A DNA stretch of 12,270 nucleotides from the NCBI GenBank assembly GCA_030691865.1, contig JAUYDL010000065.1, positions 1 to 12,270 of the forward strand, in the 5' to 3' direction. This stretch comes from Candidatus Omnitrophota bacterium. Its GTDB lineage: Bacteria; Omnitrophota; Gorgyraeia; Gygaellales; Profunditerraquicolaceae. Positions 1 to 6,958 of this stretch are shown in pieces. The notes under the pieces were generated by a model that saw only the letters and a list, made by a program, of their open reading frames with translations, had not been told where the DNA came from and did not search any database. The translations under genes and the position numbers were made by a program. Each line of letters begins with the position of its first letter. Within the stretch, counting starts at the first letter, position 1.

Positions 1-2301
1 TATCTCCTCTTTAAACTCCTGGGCAGTCTTTTGCAACTCTCGGGCGTCTTGGCTCTGCTGCATTTTTTTTAAGTACTCCTGCAGCTGCCTGATTTGTTCG
101 GTAGTGGCATTCTCCAAATTGTCTATTTTTTTCTCTAAATCAGCAGAGATATTATTTGCGGCAGCGGATAAAACCGTGCGGTCTTTATCGGATACCCCCT
201 GAAGCCCTAAAGAAGAGATCTCATTCTCCAGGGCCTCTTTGACATCCTCCAATTGAGATAAACTCTGTGCTTTAAGCAGTTGCTCTGATAAAGCCTTAAG
301 CTTCTCCTTATCCCGGTTACTCAAAGAGGAGTTTTCAATGGCTTGCTGTAACTGGTCTATATAATCAGATTTCCGGGAGCCTTTTTCCGAAACCTCCTCC
401 TTTTTTAACTCTGCCTCTGCCTGAAGCCTGGCATCCAGCAGATCTTTAAAATCTGCGGCTGCTTTAAGTAATTCGGCGGCGCTCTCTGGCGAAATATTGC
501 CCTTTCTTTCTAACTCTCTAATCTTGCTCACCAGCTCCTCTAATTGGCTCTCTAAATCCCGGGAGCTCTCTTTTTCTTCCATTGCCTCTGTTGCCTCAAG
601 CATCTCTTTTTTTGCCCCGGAGGAAAGATCCTTACTCATCAGATTATCTAATTTATCTTTCTCTACCTGCTTAAAAGATTCGGTTTTCAAATCCAACATC
701 TCGCCTAACCCCTCCGCCAGCCCCAGATTATTATCCCTGTTCTGCTGGCTAAGCCCCAGGAACTCCTTGATGAATTCTTGATGATTCCCGGCATTTCCAA
801 CCCTATCCATTTTCTTATCGAACTCTTCTGCTTGCGAGCCTAAATCCTGCTTTTGGGAAGCATCTTCTCTTACCTTTTCTGATTTCTCCGTAAAAAATAA
901 ATCTAATTTCATGCGCGATGCTTCTTCCAGGCTTTTGAGCACATCTTTTCCGGATTTCTGCTCCAAGATACGCGGATCGTTTTTTAGTTGGCGAATTTTT
1001 TTAGCGGTCTGCTTAAAATCATCCAGACCTTGCGTATGTTTGATATCTGAAACAACATCCGCGATCTTTTTTTCGATTTCCTCACCAAGTGATGGAGGCC
1101 TTTGGTCTAAATCCCGGATCTTGCGGCGGTAGAGCTCAAAAGCCTTTAAATTAGCAAGGTTGCGGGCAAGCGCGCTGAGATCTTTCTGGGCATTTTTACT
1201 TAATGGTGCATTCTGAATCGCGGTTTGGAGTGCCCTGCTATTTTCTTGCAGCTGCTGATAGGAGTTAGCCTGCTGAATCTTATTAGCCAAACTGATAATT
1301 TTAATCTTATCGATGATGCCTAATGGATAATCCTTGAGCATATCCATAATATCTTCTTTATTCTTCTGCAGATTCAGGGAATTTTTTTGATCAAGATACC
1401 CTTTAGTCAATGTAATTGCCTGCGCAGCACCTTCTAAGCCTACGCCTTGGCGCTTTAGGATATCGATTAAGCCGATCTCTGCTTTATCCACCTCCATCGT
1501 CTTAATTGTGTCTTTTACTAACTGCGAGAACAAATAGATAAGCTGACGCCTCTTTTCATAGGAATCCAGTTTTAAAGCCAAATCTGTTATTTTATTCTGT
1601 AAATCATCCTGCAAACTATAAAACTTATCCGCCTGATTAGATTCTTTGCCGCCTCCTGAACCCATATTTTGCAGGTCTTCATCTAAAAGAAACATCCCCT
1701 TCTTAATTCTCCCCAAATAAACATTAGAAGAGATAAACCATGCCAAAAGCAAAACCACCAGAAAGCAAACCAGTGAAGCAGCCAGAGAATAATAACGCCG
1801 CGAGCCTTTTTCTTTGATGGGTTGTAAAAATCTTGCAAACTGAAAACGCAGTATTGCCAGCCAGACCAATAAATACACTATCGCCAAAGGAATATTATAG
1901 ACAATGGCAAAAATCGGGGAAACCATAAAAACAAGGAGACTTAAAATCCGGATATAGGCTGTCTTTCCCGGGGCGCTAAAATTGAAACTAAAAATAATCT
2001 CTAAAATAATGATGCCTTGAATAAGTATGGCAATAACTTCTTTATATAAAAAAGTAGATTTAAATATTCGGTAGCCAATCCAAGTGATGGTAATTAAAAT
2101 AGCCGCATCAGTAAAATATTTTATGCCTTCAAATGCACCTTGACGGTTATACCAACCAAAGGCAAAACCCGCAACCGAGCCGCTGATCAAAAGCAGCTGG
2201 TATTGCCAAAAGAGCGCAGGCTTTAATAAGAAAACCGCCGTAATTAAAAGCAGGTATGTCAGGCCGAGTTCCCCAAATAGATGTTTGTCTTTCTGTGTCA
2301 T
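1..2301 (-). CDS. Membrane-anchored giant coiled-coil protein, partial (possible TgpA-like third gene of MoxR-DUF58 operon)
   Basis: The frame is open from an ATG at 2299-2301 to base 1, giving 767 codons without a stop, so the C-terminus lies outside the window. Residues about 14-160 hold five or six hydrophobic helices, and a further one lies at about 172-192. A short Gly-rich linker (GSGGG, 214-218) follows. From about 225 to the edge the protein is Glu/Lys/Gln/Leu-rich and almost wholly helical or coiled-coil, with degenerate repeated units near 330-395, 648-695 and 685-730. It follows moxR and the DUF58 gene, the slot usually filled by a TgpA/DUF3488 membrane transglutaminase. A transglutaminase domain beyond the edge is therefore plausible but not seen. 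No clear Shine-Dalgarno precedes the ATG (ACTAAG only), and no other start codon lies in this frame back to the DUF58 stop. I do not recognise the coiled-coil part as a named family. Confidence 0.8.
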   Translation of the reverse strand, partial: MTQKDKHLFGELGLTYLLLITAVFLLKPALFWQYQLLLISGSVAGFAFGWYNRQGAFEGIKYFTDAAILITITWIGYRIFKSTFLYKEVIAILIQGIIILEIIFSFNFSAPGKTAYIRILSLLVFMVSPIFAIVYNIPLAIVYLLVWLAILRFQFARFLQPIKEKGSRRYYSLAASLVCFLVVLLLAWFISSNVYLGRIKKGMFLLDEDLQNMGSGGGKESNQADKFYSLQDDLQNKITDLALKLDSYEKRRQLIYLFSQLVKDTIKTMEVDKAEIGLIDILKRQGVGLEGAAQAITLTKGYLDQKNSLNLQKNKEDIMDMLKDYPLGIIDKIKIISLANKIQQANSYQQLQENSRALQTAIQNAPLSKNAQKDLSALARNLANLKAFELYRRKIRDLDQRPPSLGEEIEKKIADVVSDIKHTQGLDDFKQTAKKIRQLKNDPRILEQKSGKDVLKSLEEASRMKLDLFFTEKSEKVREDASQKQDLGSQAEEFDKKMDRVGNAGNHQEFIKEFLGLSQQNRDNNLGLAEGLGEMLDLKTESFKQVEKDKLDNLMSKDLSSGAKKEMLEATEAMEEKESSRDLESQLEELVSKIRELERKGNISPESAAELLKAAADFKDLLDARLQAEAELKKEEVSEKGSRKSDYIDQLQQAIENSSLSNRDKEKLKALSEQLLKAQSLSQLEDVKEALENEISSLGLQGVSDKDRTVLSAAANNISADLEKKIDNLENATTEQIRQLQEYLKKMQQSQDARELQKTAQEFKEEI

Positions 2302-2328
2302 CTTAGTAATTAATAGTACTTTGTTAAA

Positions 2329-2427
2329 AATAAAGGGGACGGTTCTATTTTTTATTATAATATAAAGAATAGAAGCGAACGTAAAGGGAGGACCTTGAGA
2401 CGAAAAAATAGAACCGTCCCCTTTATT
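2329..2427. repeat. Palindromic REP/MITE-like element with perfect 25-bp inverted repeats
   Basis: The left arm 2329-2353 and right arm 2403-2427 are exact reverse complements over 25 bp, separated by a 49-bp spacer (2354-2402). The arm core on the plus strand is AGGGGACGGTTCTATTTT. The right arm touches the stop codon of the DUF58 gene (2428-2430). The element fills most of the 126-bp gap to the coiled-coil gene, and it carries no ORF of its own. From memory, arms of this GGGGACGGTTCTATTTTT type are scattered through genomes encoding REP-associated (RAYT/IS200-like) tyrosine transposases; that link is recollection and was not tested. In RNA the arms would form a strong long hairpin between the two genes of the operon. 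The stem lacks the usual short GC stem plus U-run of an intrinsic terminator, although A/T runs lie at the inner ends of the arms. No target-site duplication is evident. Confidence 0.85.
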
Positions 2428-3657
2428 CTAAATAAATACCTCTGATAAATTATCCCCTTGCGAAAAAAACTTTGCGTGCATATTGACTAAATTCGAAACC
2501 CTGATTTTTGTCTGGCGCATGATCTTTTTCTTATCGGAAACCGGCAAAAAAGTATCCGAGACCACAATCAAAGGGATCAAAGAAACTCCCCGGCTATTCA
2601 AAGATACCATTCGGGGTAGATCTGTATAGTCCTGATCGGAGATCACCGCCACCAAGCTGGAATCATTAGGGATATAGCGGACAAACTCCTCAAAGGCTTC
2701 CCCGAAACTGATCCTGCTTTCTGCCTGAGCTACTGCTAATACTCTAAGGATATTCTCCAGATGCTCCTGGCCCTTATTAAAGGGCAGATGCACTATCTCC
2801 CCGATATGCGCCAGAAGCTCTATAGAGACCCCTCTTTCGGTAAGATAATGCGCCACGCTGGCGGCAATCTTAATAATATATTCCGCTACGGATTCTTTAC
2901 CTTCGCCCAGATTCCTGGCTTTCTCCAAGTTAAAAATAATCGTCGTCCCAAAAAAACTCTGGAGCTGAAATTGTTTCACGATCAACTTATTCTTACGGGC
3001 GCTGGAGATCCAGTGAATTTTCTTAACCGATTCACCCTCTTTATACTCCCGCACACCATAAAATTCATCCTCATCGCCGCTGGAACGAGCCGTCTGGATC
3101 CCAAACCAGGGCAGAATGCTGCGGGTTAAAGCAGGAAACTTCTCAATTTTAAATATTTGGGGATAGACCACTACCCCGGAATAAACATAATAGATGCGTT
3201 TAAAGAAAAAAAGGTTCAGGGGGTCAAAAAAATAAACTACAAAAGGCCCCATTTTATATTCACCTCTCTTAAAACAGAGGTAATCATACTTAATTTCACA
3301 GGAAGATTTTAAACCCAGGTAGCTTACGAAAAAACTTTTCTTTTCTTGATTAGGTTGCCAACAGGAAAAATTGTCCTTTAAAACGAAATTAAAAACCGGC
3401 AAAAAACTAACGTTGCGAATCTGGACGGCTACTTCTAATCTGTCGCCCTCAGTAACCCGGCTAATCATTTTTCTGGATAACTGCAACTGCGCCGTAAAGT
3501 ATGTCAGAAGCAGCCAGGCCAAACTGACCGCTGTTGCACAGAGCAAAAAATAGGCAAAGAAAAAGAAAAATTCCCGGGTCGTTTTTAATCCGATAAACAG
3601 GCTGGAAATAAAGAAAAACCCCAACAGGAACCATTTTACGCAAAAGGCTTTTATCAT
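2428..3657 (-). CDS. DUF58 domain-containing membrane protein
   Basis: This 409-residue protein has two N-terminal membrane segments (about 7-23 and 30-53). A beta-rich middle follows, then the DUF58 signature at about 203-229: REYKEGESVKKIHW followed by SARKNKLIVKQ. The C-terminal half resembles a VWA-like fold (a strand near TTIIFNLE, later SLVAVISDQD). DUF58 proteins are almost always encoded beside MoxR AAA+ ATPases. They are thought to be clients or partners in assembling or maturing envelope complexes; the biochemical role is not settled. The ATG at 3655-3657 lies 3 nt after the moxR stop with no good Shine-Dalgarno, so translational coupling to moxR is likely. The length is normal for the family and no damage is seen. 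The stop codon borders the inverted-repeat element downstream. Confidence 0.92.
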   Translation of the reverse strand: MIKAFCVKWFLLGFFFISSLFIGLKTTREFFFFFAYFLLCATAVSLAWLLLTYFTAQLQLSRKMISRVTEGDRLEVAVQIRNVSFLPVFNFVLKDNFSCWQPNQEKKSFFVSYLGLKSSCEIKYDYLCFKRGEYKMGPFVVYFFDPLNLFFFKRIYYVYSGVVVYPQIFKIEKFPALTRSILPWFGIQTARSSGDEDEFYGVREYKEGESVKKIHWISSARKNKLIVKQFQLQSFFGTTIIFNLEKARNLGEGKESVAEYIIKIAASVAHYLTERGVSIELLAHIGEIVHLPFNKGQEHLENILRVLAVAQAESRISFGEAFEEFVRYIPNDSSLVAVISDQDYTDLPRMVSLNSRGVSLIPLIVVSDTFLPVSDKKKIMRQTKIRVSNLVNMHAKFFSQGDNLSEVFI

Positions 3658-3660
3658 ATT

Positions 3661-4587
3661 TTAGGAGACAGGGATCTTATGCACTAATTCCGTAATCAGA
3701 GATGCGGCTGTCTTCTCGGCAACCAAGGCCTTAGGATGCAGTAGTATCCTGTGGCCAAGTACCCAATATGCAAGTTTTATCACATCTTCCGGAATAACAT
3801 AATCCCGGCCCTCGATAAAGGCCCAGGCACAGCTTGCTTTCATTAGCGCAATCGAAGCGCGGGGGCTGGCGCCTAACCTGATCTCCTCTTTCTTGCGGGT
3901 AGCGGAAACCAAACTAACAATATAATTAAGAACGGTAGAAGAAATTTCCACATTTTTGATTTTCTCCTGCAAACCCAAAACCGCCTCAATACCTAAAACC
4001 GGCTGCAGGTTTTCGATTGGGTGTTGCAGTTTCTGCCCAATAGTCACTTTCTTTTCCTCTTCCAAAGATAAATAACCCACATTTATTTTCATCATAAACC
4101 TGTCCAACTGCGCCTCCGGTAAAGGATATGTCCCTTGATACTCGATGGGATTTTGCGTACCGACCACCATAAAAGGCCGCGGCAGAATAAAGGTCTTACA
4201 ATCTACGGAGACAGAACGCTCCTGCATACACTCCAGGAGCGCAGACTGCGTACGGGGGGTAGTTCGGTTGATTTCATCGGCCAAAAGAATATTTGTAAAC
4301 ACCGGGCCTTTTTTAAAATCAAACTCTCCGGTCTTAGGGCTATAAATAAACCCGCCGGTAACATCTGAAGGAAGAAGATCCGGGGTAAACTGAATTCTTT
4401 TAAAATCCGCGCTAATGGACTTGGCTAAGGCTAAAGAAAGCATGGTCTTGCCCATCCCGGGGACATCGTCGATGAGAATATGCCCGTTGGTCAAAATTCC
4501 CACCACCAACAATTTCACCACTTCGGTTTTACCCACAATTACTTTTTCTACATTGTCAATTAATTTTTTTATCTCCTCGTTATACAT
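3661..4587 (-). CDS. MoxR family AAA+ ATPase
   Basis: The 308-residue protein starts at the ATG at 4585-4587, which has AAGGAGG (4592-4598) 4 nt upstream. The frame continues 12 codons further upstream, but that start lies inside the leader hairpins and is unlikely. Landmarks are Walker A VPGMGKT (42-48), Walker B LLADEINR (101-108, D104/E105), sensor 1 GTQNP (143-147), arginine finger LDRF (R163) and a sensor-2-like LGASPRAS further on. These are typical of MoxR ATPases, which use ATP to remodel or activate partner proteins. Here the partners are presumably the downstream DUF58 protein and the giant membrane coiled-coil protein. It is the first gene of its operon. The gap to the upstream kinase gene is about 197 bp and carries a structured leader. 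Length and motifs are complete. Confidence 0.95.
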   Translation of the reverse strand: MYNEEIKKLIDNVEKVIVGKTEVVKLLVVGILTNGHILIDDVPGMGKTMLSLALAKSISADFKRIQFTPDLLPSDVTGGFIYSPKTGEFDFKKGPVFTNILLADEINRTTPRTQSALLECMQERSVSVDCKTFILPRPFMVVGTQNPIEYQGTYPLPEAQLDRFMMKINVGYLSLEEEKKVTIGQKLQHPIENLQPVLGIEAVLGLQEKIKNVEISSTVLNYIVSLVSATRKKEEIRLGASPRASIALMKASCAWAFIEGRDYVIPEDVIKLAYWVLGHRILLHPKALVAEKTAASLITELVHKIPVS

Positions 4588-4591
4588 GAAG

Positions 4592-4651
4592 CCTCCTTGT
4601 GTAGAAACACAACACCGGCACAATTCCGCTTAGCGCCGGGTGTCTTCTTAA
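4592..4651 (-). promoter_or_regulatory. Two-hairpin structured leader ending in the moxR ribosome binding site (repeat copy 1)
   Basis: Read on the minus strand, a first hairpin pairs CACC-C-GGCGC with GTGCC-GGTG, with one bulged C and an 11-nt loop ending GAATT (4614-4642). A second hairpin pairs TTGTGT with ACACAA around a 4-nt loop (4597-4612). The Shine-Dalgarno GGAGG (4592-4596) follows immediately. Bases 4612-4651 match 8837-8876 at 34 of 40 positions, and the second hairpin recurs at 8798-8814. The stem differences are compensated: G·U becomes G-C in hairpin 1, and G-C becomes C-G in hairpin 2. The position at the ribosome binding site suggests control of translation, but a dispersed palindromic repeat is the main alternative. 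Confidence 0.65.
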
Positions 4652-4707
4652 GATAATATTTTTCCTTTTATTTAAGTCGATAAAATGTTTTTAAAAATAC
4701 TGATTTA

Positions 4708-4713
4708 ATTATA
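4708..4713 (-). promoter_or_regulatory. Possible -10 box for the moxR operon
   Basis: The minus strand reads TATAAT here, about 121 nt upstream of the moxR start codon and upstream of the two-hairpin leader. At 16-18 nt spacing only poor -35 matches are found (for example CAATCA), and there is no extended -10 TG. It is the best candidate in the 4652-4784 stretch, which otherwise shows no gene. The moxR operon may instead depend partly on read-through from the kinase gene. Confidence 0.3.
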
Positions 4714-4784
4714 TGAGCCTAACCCGATTATGATTGGAGTGCAAGGCACTTTCTATATTTGCAATGAACACATCCTTCTGCTAT

Positions 4785-6389
4785 TTATCTGACAGAGCAT
4801 AATGGCAAAGTAAAACTAAATTTACTCCCCTTTCCCAATTCACTCTGTACCCAAATCTTCCCGCCGTGTTTCTCCACAATGCCCTTACATATAGGAAGAC
4901 CTAATCCCGTGCCTTTTGTCATTTGGGAATTATCTAGGGGTATTACCTGATAGAATTTATCAAATATCTTACCCAAATCTTGATGCGAAATACCTAAGCC
5001 CGTATCTATGACATCTATTTGAAGAGAGTCCTCACATCTGGCTACCCTAACAGTAATCTGGCCACCCGCAGGCGTAAATTTTATGGCATTGCCTACTAAA
5101 TTAGTAGCTACCTGGGTAATCTTATCCGGGTCAACTTCAACTTCAGGTAAATCAGAACCAAAACAAGCAGTTAATCTCAAATCCTTTTCCTTTGCTGACT
5201 CTTCTAAAAGAGACACCAGATCATTTATCAGATTAGTTATATCCACTCTTTGCTTATTTAACTGCACTTTCCCTGCTTCAATGCGGGAGAAATCTAAAAG
5301 GTCACAGATCAAACGACTCAGTCGATCGATATTGCGCTTGGTAATGGAGAGGCATTCTGTCTGTCGTAGATTTAACTCTCCGGCGATTCCATTCAGAAGA
5401 ATATCCGTAGAGCCTTTTATGGCGATCAGAGGCGTGTGTAACTCGTGAGAAACCAGCGAAATAAAATCGTCTTTCATTTGGCCAATTTCACGCTCTTTGG
5501 TTACATCCATTAAAATCATTACCATACCCAATGGCTTTCCCACTTCATTCCGAATACAACTTACCTCAGTATGGATAATATGCGGATATGGCCTATCTAA
5601 ACACAATTCTTTAACCCAAGGAAATCTATTTATTTTTCTTATTTCATCAAGCGACCCAACTAAACCCAAATCTTGAATAAATTTCATTAAAGAATCAGTA
5701 TTTAATTCTTTTTGGTGGTAGCCCAGCATATCTTTAGCTGTGGCATTCAGGATAACCAACTGATCCCTTTCGTCAAACATCGCCACCCCTTCAGACATCC
5801 CCTCAACCATAACCTGCATCTTGCTCTTCTCGGCAACCAACAGCACCTGGAGCCTTTCAATAGCTGCCTGGGCCTGAGAGGCGATGATATAGAATAACTT
5901 TATCTCGTCGTCAGAATAAGAGATATCCCTGGTACTTACCACATTTAATATACCCACTGCCCTATCACGCACAAAGAGGGGAACGTCAAAGGATGATTTT
6001 ATCTTCTCGGGCGCTTGGTTATCCTCCGACATCTCGCCCCTTACCTCCAGAATGATCTCATCCTCGGCAAAAGGAATGCCCCTGAAGCTGGCGAGCACCT
6101 CTATCGCCCTGCGCTTAGCCTCCTGGACAACCAGCCTATTTACTTTATGAGCGATACGTATGGCCATCTTAGCCTTCTTTTCCTGCTCTAAGACTATCAG
6201 GGATAGACAAAGGTCGTAGTCCAGTATTTTATGCAACGAATCCATAATAAAACGCATAATAATATCGTAATCCAGCGTATAGCTGATGCTGTTACTGATA
6301 TCGTAAAGCACGGATAGTTCAAAAAGCCGCTGCTTTAATTCCTGGGAGAGCTTCTCGTTTTCTTCTCGTAATACCTCTATTTCACCCAT
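4785..6389 (-). CDS. Soluble sensor histidine kinase with GAF and PAS domains
   Basis: The 534-residue protein starts at the ATG at 6387-6389 (MGEIEV). It has a short coiled coil (1-25), a GAF-like domain (about 25-182), a PAS domain (about 190-300), HisKA with the phospho-accepting His315 in SHELHTPL, and an HATPase_c domain. The last shows the N-box NLVGNAIKF (430-438), G1 box DTGLGIS (462-468), F box IFDKFY and G2 box GTGLGL (493-498). It has no membrane segments, so it should sense a cytoplasmic signal. HisKA has HELHTPL where HELRTPL is common. The frame is open 27 codons further upstream, but those codons are an out-of-frame reading of the receiver remnant. The remnant's stop overlaps this ATG by 8 nt, which suggests coupling. 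The likely partner is the CheY-like receiver at 6538-6909. Confidence 0.93.
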   Translation of the reverse strand: MGEIEVLREENEKLSQELKQRLFELSVLYDISNSISYTLDYDIIMRFIMDSLHKILDYDLCLSLIVLEQEKKAKMAIRIAHKVNRLVVQEAKRRAIEVLASFRGIPFAEDEIILEVRGEMSEDNQAPEKIKSSFDVPLFVRDRAVGILNVVSTRDISYSDDEIKLFYIIASQAQAAIERLQVLLVAEKSKMQVMVEGMSEGVAMFDERDQLVILNATAKDMLGYHQKELNTDSLMKFIQDLGLVGSLDEIRKINRFPWVKELCLDRPYPHIIHTEVSCIRNEVGKPLGMVMILMDVTKEREIGQMKDDFISLVSHELHTPLIAIKGSTDILLNGIAGELNLRQTECLSITKRNIDRLSRLICDLLDFSRIEAGKVQLNKQRVDITNLINDLVSLLEESAKEKDLRLTACFGSDLPEVEVDPDKITQVATNLVGNAIKFTPAGGQITVRVARCEDSLQIDVIDTGLGISHQDLGKIFDKFYQVIPLDNSQMTKGTGLGLPICKGIVEKHGGKIWVQSELGKGSKFSFTLPLCSVR

Positions 6390-6551
6390 TGACCTTTGCC
6401 TTTGCCATTTCAATGTACTTAACAATATTGTCTTCTTCAAAAGGCTTGTATAAACAACCGGCAATATCAATTTTCCCTTTTAACTCTGCTATCTTCTGCG
6501 AATAGCCGGTCATAAGTCCAGGCCGAGAAAGATTAAATCAAACTTGGCTAA
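6382..6551 (-). pseudogene. Remnant of a second receiver (REC) domain with internal deletion
   Basis: In one minus-strand frame bases 6513-6551 read LAKFDLIFLGLDL, which matches the phospho-acceptor strand of receivers (the usual DLIFLDL). That frame stops at 6510-6512. In another frame an ATG at 6511-6513 opens 43 codons beginning MTGYSQKIAELKG and including AGCLYKPFEEDNIVKYIE. These are the Thr/Ser strand and the KPF lysine loop that end a receiver domain. The roughly 25 residues that normally lie between these parts, including the region after the phospho-Asp, are missing and the frame is changed, so this is a deleted receiver. The expected Asp in the acceptor strand also reads Gly. The 43-codon piece could still be translated, because its TGA (6382-6384) overlaps the kinase ATG and may couple their translation. 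The left end overlaps the end of the intact receiver gene. Confidence 0.72.
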
Positions 6552-6909
6552 TCTTGGTGATAATATCTTTTATCTCGGTAATATCGAATGGTTTATGGAT
6601 ATGGCAGAACGCCCCTTCTTTCTGCGCCACCTTCAGTATCTCCTCCACTGCATACCCTGTCATCATGACAACTGTCGCCTCAGGGTCAAGCTTGCGTATC
6701 TGCCGATACGTATCCAGGCCATTCAACTCCGGCATGCGCACATCGATGAAGAAAAGGTCAAACTTTTTTTGGCGGACCAGCTCTATGGCGGAGGCGCCGC
6801 TATCAGCGTCTAACGCCTCTACGCCTAAAAAAGCAAGCAGCCGTTTAAAAAAATCCCGCACAATCTTCTCATCGTCAACAATCAAAGCCCTGATTTTATG
6901 CTCTGGCAC
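6538..6909 (-). CDS. CheY-like stand-alone response regulator receiver
   Basis: From a GTG start at 6907-6909 the product has 123 residues and is a single receiver domain with no output domain. It shows the acidic pair DDE (Asp12-Asp13), phospho-acceptor Asp56 in FFIDVRMPE, Thr84 in MMTGY and Lys106 in HKPFD. The GTG is preferred because AGGAG (6916-6920) lies 6 nt upstream. A TTG eight codons earlier (6931-6933) would add the unconserved residues MWRKKEKA. It should be phosphorylated by the histidine kinase encoded downstream and act by protein contact. The neighbouring PilZ gene hints at a link to c-di-GMP-controlled behaviour, but the target is not visible. It sits 49 nt after the PilZ gene, probably in one transcript. 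Confidence 0.92.
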   Translation of the reverse strand: MPEHKIRALIVDDEKIVRDFFKRLLAFLGVEALDADSGASAIELVRQKKFDLFFIDVRMPELNGLDTYRQIRKLDPEATVVMMTGYAVEEILKVAQKEGAFCHIHKPFDITEIKDIITKISQV

Positions 6910-6958
6910 TGCCTTCTCCTTTTTCCGCCACAAATATTAGCGGACCAGCCAAGAAATT

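Noticed and set aside
497..1132. Open plus-strand frames opposite the coiled-coil gene, and similar ones opposite the DUF58, moxR, kinase and mla genes
   Set aside because: They are antisense shadows of well-supported minus-strand genes, with low-complexity Ser/Leu-rich products and no family features.
2384..2396. Small AAGG/CCTT pairing inside the spacer of the palindromic element
   Set aside because: A 4-bp stem is too weak to count as a separate structure.
4588..4623. Upstream ATG for MoxR adding 12 residues (MCRCCVSTQGGF)
   Set aside because: It would be encoded by the hairpin leader and the ribosome binding site itself; the ATG at 4585-4587 has an ideal AAGGAGG.
4738..4750. Hairpin AGTGC/GCACT after the kinase gene as a terminator
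   Set aside because: Only a 5-bp stem, and no T-run follows on the minus strand, the direction in which the kinase is transcribed.
6390..6470. Extension of the histidine kinase by 27 codons to an ATG at 6468-6470
   Set aside because: These codons overlap, in another frame, a stretch that reads clear receiver C-terminal sequence (AGCLYKPFEEDN). The ATG at 6387-6389 overlaps the remnant stop and starts the conserved part.
6910..6933. TTG start giving eight more residues to the CheY-like receiver
   Set aside because: The GTG at 6907-6909 has AGGAG at 6-nt spacing and gives a normal receiver length; the extra residues are not receiver-like.
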